Source: Anaerolineae bacterium
GTDB taxonomy: Bacteria; Chloroflexota; Anaerolineae; Aggregatilineales; Phototrophicaceae
DNA: 35,340 nucleotides
Assembly (NCBI GenBank): GCA_020849765.1
Contig: JADLAY010000056.1
Span: 1-35,340 of the forward strand
Direction of reading: 5' to 3'
Positions 29,515 through 35,340 of the stretch are shown in pieces. The notes beneath the pieces are model-generated. The model ran no database searches. It saw nothing but the letters and a program-made list of their open reading frames with translations, and was not told the DNA's origin. The translations under genes and the position numbers were made by a program. Position 1 is the stretch's first letter, and each line of letters begins with the position of its first letter.

Positions 29515-31113
29515 ATGTCCACGTCCGGCGCGCAGCACAGGGGCGAAGTCGCTCTTTCGCTCAAGAATATTTCGAAACAATTCGGCGTCGTGCAGGCGTT
29601 GAAAGACGTCAGTGTCGATTTCCACGCTGGCGAGATTCACGCCGTCGTTGGCGAGAACGGCTCCGGCAAATCGACGCTGCTCGGCATCGCCAGCGGCTCG
29701 GTCGAGCAGAACCGCGGCACGATCACGATCGGCGGCAAGCAGCTCCACCGCGACTCTCCGGCGGAGGCGCTCCGGCTCGGCCTGGGTATCGCCTATCAGG
29801 ACCCGGCGCAGGTGCAGATGCTGGCCGTCAAAGAGAATCTCTATCTGGCGGCGCCGAAAGACCGGCGACCCTCCAATTATTTGAAAGTCAAAGATTGGGC
29901 CATCGACGTCCTCGACCGCTTTGGCCTGGAGGACGTGTTCGCCGATGCGCCTGTCGCCTCGCTTTCGCTGACGGATCGGCAGATGCTCGAAGTGATCAAA
30001 GCGCTGCTGACCGACCCGATTGTGCTGCTGCTCGACGAACCAACGACGGCCCTCGGCCCTAGCGGCGTCGAATGGCTGCACCGGACGATCACCCAGCGCG
30101 CCGCCGAAGGCATGGCTGTCGTCTACGTCAGCCATCGCTTGCCGGAAGTGCTTGCGGTTGCGCATCGCGTCACCGTGCTGCGCGATGGCACGCACCAGGG
30201 CACCTTCGACGCGGCGCAGATGACCGAGGCCAAGCTGGCCGAACTCATGATTGGCCGTCCGCTGTCGTCGGCCTTCCCGCCGCGCATCGAACACTCGGCG
30301 GAGGTGCAGCCGATCCTGACGCTGAACGGCTTGCAGGGCGAGTTCTGCGGGCCGGTCTCGCTGCGCGTGGCGCCGGGAGAAATTCTCGGCATCGCCGGGG
30401 TTGAAGGCAACGGCCAGGGCGACTTCTTCGCCATCCTGGCGGGCAAGATCCCGCCCAAGAAGGGCATCGCCAAGGTCGACGGCAAACATGCGGATCTCAC
30501 GTCGCCGCTCGGCGCGCTGCAATCCGGCATCATGCTCATGTCCGGCGACCGCAAGGGCGAGGGGCTGTTCCCGGTGCTCGGCGTGCGCACGAACGCCACC
30601 ATCCAGGAACTGAGCCGCTTCGCCGTCGGCGGCCTGCTGCGCGGGCGCAAAGAAAGAAATACCACCGCTGAGTTGATCAAGGATCTCAAGATTCGCACGC
30701 CTTCGATGGAGCAGCCGGTGCAGTTCCTGTCCGGCGGCAACCAGCAGAAGGTCGTGCTGGCGCGAACACACCTGCGCGACTCGATTAAGGTCATCCTGTG
30801 CGACGAGCCGACGCAGGGCGTCGACGTGCGCTCGCGCTTCGACATCTACGAGGCACTCCACGCCAAGGCGCTCGAAGGCGCGGCGATCCTGGTCAAGTCG
30901 AGCGATCCGATCGAGCTATCAGAATTCTGTCACCGCGTGGTCGTCATGTCGCGCGGGCAAATTATTGACGATATTCCTCTGGCCGAACTGAGTGAACGTC
31001 GCATTACGGAGGCGATCGTCGGCGGTGTCCACCTCGGCTTTGACGCGAGCGGCCCGGATCAGGGCAAGAGCATTGCCGACCAGACCGCCGAGGCAGCGGG
31101 AGAAACAGTGTGA
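29515..31113 (+). CDS. Ribose-type (RbsA-like) ABC transporter ATPase with two nucleotide-binding domains
   Basis: The product is 532 residues from ATG 29515, with AGGAAG seven bases upstream. The first half has Walker A GENGSGKSTL, Walker B IVLLLDEPTTAL and the switch His in VVYVSHRLPEV; its signature segment reads LSLTDRQMLEV. The second half has a degenerate Walker A, GVEGNGQGDFF, the signature LSGGNQQKVVLART and Walker B VILCDEPTQGVD. This one-active, one-degenerate pattern is normal for RbsA/MglA-type proteins. It energises the importer made of the 27003 permease and the 31110 fusion. Its stop overlaps the GTG start of the fusion gene, so the two are translationally coupled. Confidence 0.94.
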   Translation: MSTSGAQHRGEVALSLKNISKQFGVVQALKDVSVDFHAGEIHAVVGENGSGKSTLLGIASGSVEQNRGTITIGGKQLHRDSPAEALRLGLGIAYQDPAQVQMLAVKENLYLAAPKDRRPSNYLKVKDWAIDVLDRFGLEDVFADAPVASLSLTDRQMLEVIKALLTDPIVLLLDEPTTALGPSGVEWLHRTITQRAAEGMAVVYVSHRLPEVLAVAHRVTVLRDGTHQGTFDAAQMTEAKLAELMIGRPLSSAFPPRIEHSAEVQPILTLNGLQGEFCGPVSLRVAPGEILGIAGVEGNGQGDFFAILAGKIPPKKGIAKVDGKHADLTSPLGALQSGIMLMSGDRKGEGLFPVLGVRTNATIQELSRFAVGGLLRGRKERNTTAELIKDLKIRTPSMEQPVQFLSGGNQQKVVLARTHLRDSIKVILCDEPTQGVDVRSRFDIYEALHAKALEGAAILVKSSDPIELSEFCHRVVVMSRGQIIDDIPLAELSERRITEAIVGGVHLGFDASGPDQGKSIADQTAEAAGETV

Positions 31114-33632
31114 GAAGCGAACGCGATAAGCAGATACGCGAGTTTCTACGGAAGCTCTGGCGCAAACAGGCCTGGAAGTCGATTGTCCTGATCACGATCC
31201 TGATCATCGTCATCGGGGTGCATTCGGCCAACCAGTCGCGCGCCTTCATGTCGGAATTCAACCTGAACAGCCTGCTGCTGGCGACGCTCCCGCTCGCCCT
31301 GGTGGCGATGGCGCAGGTGTTTGTGCTGCTGGTGGGCGATCTCGATATTTCGGTCGGCGCGATCATGACGACCTGCGTCATCATCGCCTCGACCCTGATC
31401 ACGCCGGACGCTGACGGCGGGCAGACCGTGATCGGCATCCTGGCGATGTTCGGCGCAGGCATCGGCATTGGCATCATCAATGCCGCGCTCGTGCACGTGA
31501 TCAAGATTCCGTCGATCATCGCCACGCTGGCGACGCTCAGCATCCTGGAAGGGTTGGCGCTCGTCGCTCGCCCGACGCCGTCCGGGCTGATCAACTTCGA
31601 CGTGCTCGACACGCTGACGACCAGCATCGGCTTCATGCCGGTCGCCTTCATCGCGCTCGTCATCCTGGCGCTGCTGCTCGACGTGTGGCTGCACTGGTCA
31701 CGGCCAGGGCTGATGACGCGCGCCGTCGGCTACGATCAGAAATCTTCGCGCCGTTTGAGCACGCCGGAGAAACGCATCCGCGTGCGCGCCTTCATCCTGT
31801 CCGGCTTCATGGCGGCGGTGGCGGCGCTGTTCCTGGCGGCGCAGGTCGGCGTCGGCGATGCACGCGTTGGCTCGACCTTCGCCCTGAGCAGCATTGCCGC
31901 GGCGGTGCTCGGCGGCACCAGCCTCGGCGGCGGTCGCGGCAGCTTCACCGGCGCGCTGACAGCGGCACTCTTCCTCTCGCTGATCACGAACGTGCTACCG
32001 CTGATCGGGCTGAGCAGCTCGTACGGCCTGATCATCGTCGGCGTGCTGACGATCGTCGGCCTGATCCTGTATCAGGAAGACGACCTGCGCGCGTTGGCCA
32101 AGCTGACCTACAAGCAGCTCCGGCGCCGCTTCAACGCGACGACCGATCCGCTGGTCAAAGATTACACGCTGCCCGTCGTCCACACGGTCGATCCGTATGC
32201 CAATGGCTCCTCCGGCGGCTCCGCCGCTATGTACACGAATGGCACTCAGAACGGCGCAGCGATTGCAGTCGCGGAACACGAGAACGGCCACAAGCGGCGC
32301 ATCCTGATCAAGGGCGGGACGGTCATCACCATCGACCCGAACCTGGGCAGCTTCGACCGGGCGGACGTGCTGATCGACGGCGACAAGATCGCGGCGGTCG
32401 GCCCCAACCTGAGCGCGGACGACGCCGAAATCATCGACGCCAGCAACATGATCGTCATGCCGGGCTTCATCGACACGCACCGGCACATCTGGGAAGGGCT
32501 GCTGCGCAACATCGGCACCGACGTGCCGCTCGAAGGCCGCAACAGCTACATGTCCCACGTGCTGGGGCGCCTGGCGCCGTCGTATCGCCCGGTCGATGCT
32601 TACATCGGCAACCTCGTCAGCGCGCTCGGCGCGCTCGATGCGGGCATTACGACGCTGCTCGATTGGTCGCACATTCAGGCGTCGCCGGATCACACCGACG
32701 CGATCGTCGAATCGCTGCGCGTCTCCGGCATGCGCGCGGTCTTCGCCTATGGCTTCCCGTGGTGGGGTAAGTGGGAACCGAATCAGCCTGGCTGGTTCGT
32801 GCGCGCCGCCAAGACGCACTTCTCGACTCAGCATCAACTGTTGACGCTGGCGCTGGCGCCCTACGGCCCGGAGTTCACCGAGTTCGAGGTCTCCAAGTCG
32901 CACTGGAAGCTCGCTCGTGACGTCGGTGCGCGCATTTCCGTGCACGTCGGCGTCGGCACCTTCGGCAAGAAGCACAAGCTGGGCGAGTTTGGCGAGGCCG
33001 GGCTGATGGCGTCCGATACGACCTACATCCACTGCACGACGCTGGCCGACGACGAGATCCAGTGGATCGTCGACACGGGCGGCACCATCTCGCTGGCGGC
33101 GCCGGTCGAGATGATGATGGGCCACGGCATGGTGCCGACGCAGAAATTCCTCGACCGCGGTCTGCGCCCCAGCCTGAGCGTCGACGTCGAGACCAACGTG
33201 CCGAACGACATGTTCACGCAGATGCGCACCGTGCTGGCGCTCCAGCGTGCGCTCGTCCACAACCGCGCGCTTTCGGGCGAGAGCAAGCTGCCCAGCCTGC
33301 TGACCGCCTACGACGCGCTAGAATTCGCCACCATCGAAGGCGCGCGCGCCAACGGTCTCGATCACAAGACCGGCAGCCTGACGCCCGGCAAAGAGGCCGA
33401 CGTCATCCTGCTGCGCACCGACACGATCAACGTCATGCCCATCAACGACCCCGTCGGCGCCATCGTCTGGGGCATGGATACCAGCAACGTCGACTCGGTC
33501 TTCGTCGCGGGCAAGCCGATGAAACGCAACGGCGAACTGTGCAATGTCGATCTCAACCGGCTGCGCGATCTGGTCTACGAATCGCGCGATCACGTCATTC
33601 GGAAAGCGAACTTCCGGCTGCCGGCGATCTGA
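31110..33632 (+). CDS. Fusion of a ribose-type ABC permease with a cytoplasmic amidohydrolase
   Basis: The 840-residue protein starts at GTG 31110, overlapping the ATPase stop, with GGGAGAAACA upstream. Residues 1-341 are an RbsC-like permease (LVALVGDLDISVG-like LVGDLDISVGAIMT, AAVLGGTSLGGGRGSFTGAL). Residues about 342-395 are a soluble linker rich in Gly, Ser, Asn and Thr (YANGSSGGSAAMYTNGTQNG). Residues 396-840 are a full amidohydrolase, with DTHRHIWEG, ISVHVGVGTF, TYIHCTTLADDEI and LSVDVETN, closely matching the free enzyme at 22803. The frame is unbroken. The only nearby internal ATG (32229) has no ribosome site. The linker follows the cytoplasmic C-terminus of the permease, so the enzyme would sit at the inner mouth of the importer and act on incoming substrate. 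I know of no described precedent. Confidence 0.9.
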   Translation: MRSERDKQIREFLRKLWRKQAWKSIVLITILIIVIGVHSANQSRAFMSEFNLNSLLLATLPLALVAMAQVFVLLVGDLDISVGAIMTTCVIIASTLITPDADGGQTVIGILAMFGAGIGIGIINAALVHVIKIPSIIATLATLSILEGLALVARPTPSGLINFDVLDTLTTSIGFMPVAFIALVILALLLDVWLHWSRPGLMTRAVGYDQKSSRRLSTPEKRIRVRAFILSGFMAAVAALFLAAQVGVGDARVGSTFALSSIAAAVLGGTSLGGGRGSFTGALTAALFLSLITNVLPLIGLSSSYGLIIVGVLTIVGLILYQEDDLRALAKLTYKQLRRRFNATTDPLVKDYTLPVVHTVDPYANGSSGGSAAMYTNGTQNGAAIAVAEHENGHKRRILIKGGTVITIDPNLGSFDRADVLIDGDKIAAVGPNLSADDAEIIDASNMIVMPGFIDTHRHIWEGLLRNIGTDVPLEGRNSYMSHVLGRLAPSYRPVDAYIGNLVSALGALDAGITTLLDWSHIQASPDHTDAIVESLRVSGMRAVFAYGFPWWGKWEPNQPGWFVRAAKTHFSTQHQLLTLALAPYGPEFTEFEVSKSHWKLARDVGARISVHVGVGTFGKKHKLGEFGEAGLMASDTTYIHCTTLADDEIQWIVDTGGTISLAAPVEMMMGHGMVPTQKFLDRGLRPSLSVDVETNVPNDMFTQMRTVLALQRALVHNRALSGESKLPSLLTAYDALEFATIEGARANGLDHKTGSLTPGKEADVILLRTDTINVMPINDPVGAIVWGMDTSNVDSVFVAGKPMKRNGELCNVDLNRLRDLVYESRDHVIRKANFRLPAI

Positions 33633-33681
33633 TCTGTCTGGTTTGTTGTGGGATTAGCAGTTTTTTGAAGGGGTAAACAAC

Positions 33682-35028
33682 ATGCCGATGTCCATCCGCA
33701 CCAACGGCTCGATGGCGGTCGACTGGGAAGAACGCATCAATTTTGATCGCCTGCGCACGCAGCGCCTTGAGCGCATCAAGGCACAACTCGCAAAGTCGGA
33801 AGCGGGCGCGCTCCTGTGCTTCGACATGACCAACATCCGCTACATCACCGCGACTCACATCGGCACCTGGGCGCAGGATAAGATGTCGCGTTTCGCCCTG
33901 CTGCCGCAGCAGGACGAGCCGATCCTGTGGGACTTCGGCTCGGCGGCCAAGCATCACCAGCTGTACGCTCCGTGGATGGGCGGCGCTGAACGCAGCCGGG
34001 CTGACCCGACGCTGCTGCGCGGCGCCATCTCGCCGGAGACGGGCCGCGCCCACGACGTGGCCAAGAAGATCTACGTCGAGCTGGAAGCGCGCGGCCTGCA
34101 CACCGCGCCACTGGCCGTCGACCTGATCGAAATCCCGATCCTGCACGCGCTGCAAGACCTGGGCATCACCGTCATCGACGGGCAGCAGATGATGCAGTAT
34201 GCGCGCGTCATCAAGACGGTCGACGAGATCTCGCTGCTGACGCACGCGGCGGCGCTGGTCGATGCCGCCTACGAAGAGATCTACCGCACCATGCGGCCCG
34301 GCGTCCGCGAGAACGAGATCGTCGGCATGGTCAGCGACTTCCTCTACTCCAATGGCTCGGAGTACGTCGAAGGCGTCAACGCCATCTCCGGCGAACGCTG
34401 CAGCCCGCATCCGCACGTGTTCTCGGATCGTATGCTGCGGCCCGGCGACCCGGCCTATTTCGACATCCTGCACAGCTACATGGGCTATCGCACCTGCTAC
34501 TACCGCACGTTCGTCGTCGGCAGCGCCTCGCAGGCGCAGGTCGATGCTTACAAGCGCTGCCGGGACTATCTCGACCACGCCATCAGCCTGATCAGGCCGG
34601 GCGTGACGACCGCCGAGATCTGCGACGTGTGGCCTAAGGCGGAAGACTTCGGCTTCCCCAGCGAAGAGGCGGCCTTCGGCTTGCAGTATGGGCATGGCAT
34701 CGGCCTCGCGATCTGGGAGAAGCCGGTCATCAGCCGCATGGTGTCCTACGACTTTACCGAGGCGATTGAAGAGGGCATGGTCTTCGCGCTGGAGACGTTC
34801 TGGCCCGCCGCTGACGGTTGGAGCGCGGCGCGCATCGAAGAAGAGATGGTCGTCACGGCGACCGGCTGCGAAGTCATCACGCGCTTCCCGGCGGAAGAGT
34901 TGCTCGTCACCGGGCGCCAGTATTTCACCGCGACCGGGCCGCTCAGCGCCGTGCGCGATACCGAATCGCAGTACAACAACCCGCGCGTGCCCGCCAACGT
35001 CCGCAGCAACGGCAAGGTTGGGGTGTGA
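33682..35028 (+). CDS. M24-family (creatinase/DddP/DoeA-like) pita-bread protein
   Basis: The 448-residue protein has GAAGGGG eight bases before the ATG. The N-terminal creatinase-type domain has LLCFDMTNIRYITATHIGTW and ILWDFGSA. The C-terminal pita-bread domain keeps His338 (YGHGIGLAIWEKP), Glu371 (VFALETFW) and Glu387 (RIEEEMVVT). At the two-Asp metal site only D261 remains; the second position reads GYRTC272YYRT, which resembles the GYYTALERT segment of metal-independent creatinase. Other non-peptidase members are ectoine hydrolase and the DMSP lyase DddP, so a C-N or similar cleavage of a small molecule is more likely than peptidase action. It is the last gene of the importer operon, 49 bases after the fusion gene. 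Confidence 0.88.
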   Translation: MPMSIRTNGSMAVDWEERINFDRLRTQRLERIKAQLAKSEAGALLCFDMTNIRYITATHIGTWAQDKMSRFALLPQQDEPILWDFGSAAKHHQLYAPWMGGAERSRADPTLLRGAISPETGRAHDVAKKIYVELEARGLHTAPLAVDLIEIPILHALQDLGITVIDGQQMMQYARVIKTVDEISLLTHAAALVDAAYEEIYRTMRPGVRENEIVGMVSDFLYSNGSEYVEGVNAISGERCSPHPHVFSDRMLRPGDPAYFDILHSYMGYRTCYYRTFVVGSASQAQVDAYKRCRDYLDHAISLIRPGVTTAEICDVWPKAEDFGFPSEEAAFGLQYGHGIGLAIWEKPVISRMVSYDFTEAIEEGMVFALETFWPAADGWSAARIEEEMVVTATGCEVITRFPAEELLVTGRQYFTATGPLSAVRDTESQYNNPRVPANVRSNGKVGV

Positions 35029-35040
35029 GGGGAAGGTACT

Positions 35041-35296
35041 TAGTGCTCAGTGCTCGGTGCTCAGTGGGGATGGTTCACAGTGCAGGCATAGGTGATGAGG
35101 AGTGAGGTGATGAGGGGTGCGCCCGAGATTGGCATCGCTGCATCATCGCCTTACGAGGCGGTAGGGGCGCATCATGATGCGCCCGTTCCAGCCCGAATCT
35201 ATGAAAACGAAATTCGAATCACATGATTCATGGCTCGTTTTCTTCCAGCGCCTTTAGTGCGCTTGACGAGGTGAGCCGGGCGTTTCAACGTCCGGC
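35041..35296. repeat. Repeat-rich intergenic end of the window
   Basis: The gap after 35028 holds GTGCTCAGTGCTCGGT (35043-35058), GGTGATGAGGA units (35091-35120), and GGGGCGCATCATGATGCGCCC, an 8-bp palindromic stem around 35164-35184. A TGCGCTTGACGAGGTGAGCC stretch is shared with 12811, and a 10-bp hairpin lies at 35275-35296 (one G-U pair) followed by CGCTTCTGC, also found beside the hairpins at 12259-12368. An ATG at 35330 may begin the next gene, but only 11 bases are visible. Confidence 0.55.
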
Positions 35297-35340
35297 GGAC
35301 GCTTCTGCGACTGTTTGAAGGAAGGGCGGATGGCAACCGA

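Noticed and set aside
31995..33260. Minus-strand frame of 421 codons opposite the fusion gene, and 22848-24104 opposite the free amidohydrolase
   Set aside because: The two resemble each other only because the genes opposite are paralogues; they have no start site, domain or sensible composition.
35330..35340. ATG GCA ACC as the start of a further gene at the right edge
   Set aside because: It follows GGAAGGG and may be real, but 11 bases cannot support a gene call.

Overview
The window is GC-rich, densely coded DNA from a bacterium. It is probably a Chloroflexota (Anaerolineae-like) chromosome. I infer this from AQD-type signal peptides on solute-binding proteins, many ABC uptake systems, a b6-type cytochrome b with large multihaem cytochromes, and intergenic spaces full of palindromic repeat modules. 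No rRNA, tRNA, CRISPR array, transposase or phage gene was found. The taxonomy is inference.

Region 1 (1-9914, all minus strand) is sugar uptake and catabolism. From the right, an RpiR-type regulator is followed by a complete solute-binding protein/two-permease importer (no ATPase gene), a class II aldolase, an ADP-dependent-type sugar kinase and a DUF1349-like protein. Further left are a LacI regulator, a D-lyxose isomerase-like cupin and the start of a second, ribose-type binding protein. Both regulators have a good sigma-70 promoter followed directly by a palindrome that looks like their own operator.

Region 2 (10280-19751) is an electron-transfer island. Cytochrome b6-type and Rieske genes run left. 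A four-gene set runs right: a multihaem c cytochrome with a carboxypeptidase-regulatory-like domain, a beta-propeller/dihaem lipoprotein, a seven-repeat FG-GAP propeller fused to cytochrome c, and a membrane-anchored four-haem cytochrome. No c1/f-type cytochrome is present.

Region 3 (19767-35028) looks like one catabolic regulon for an unidentified small, probably nitrogen-containing, compound. An XRE-cupin regulator diverges from a beta-hydroxyacid dehydrogenase, a bicupin, an amidohydrolase and a cupin. A second bicupin and an SDR-like protein run left from 26476. Opposite them runs a ribose-type ABC importer whose second permease is fused in frame to another copy of the amidohydrolase (840 residues), followed by a creatinase-like M24 protein. 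A 17-bp motif, found twice in each of the two divergent promoter regions, ties these units to one regulator, most likely the XRE-cupin protein.

The most unusual items are the permease-amidohydrolase fusion with its operator network, the electron-transfer island, the ADP-type kinase operon, and the repeats in which a conserved core sits between arms that differ in sequence but stay complementary.
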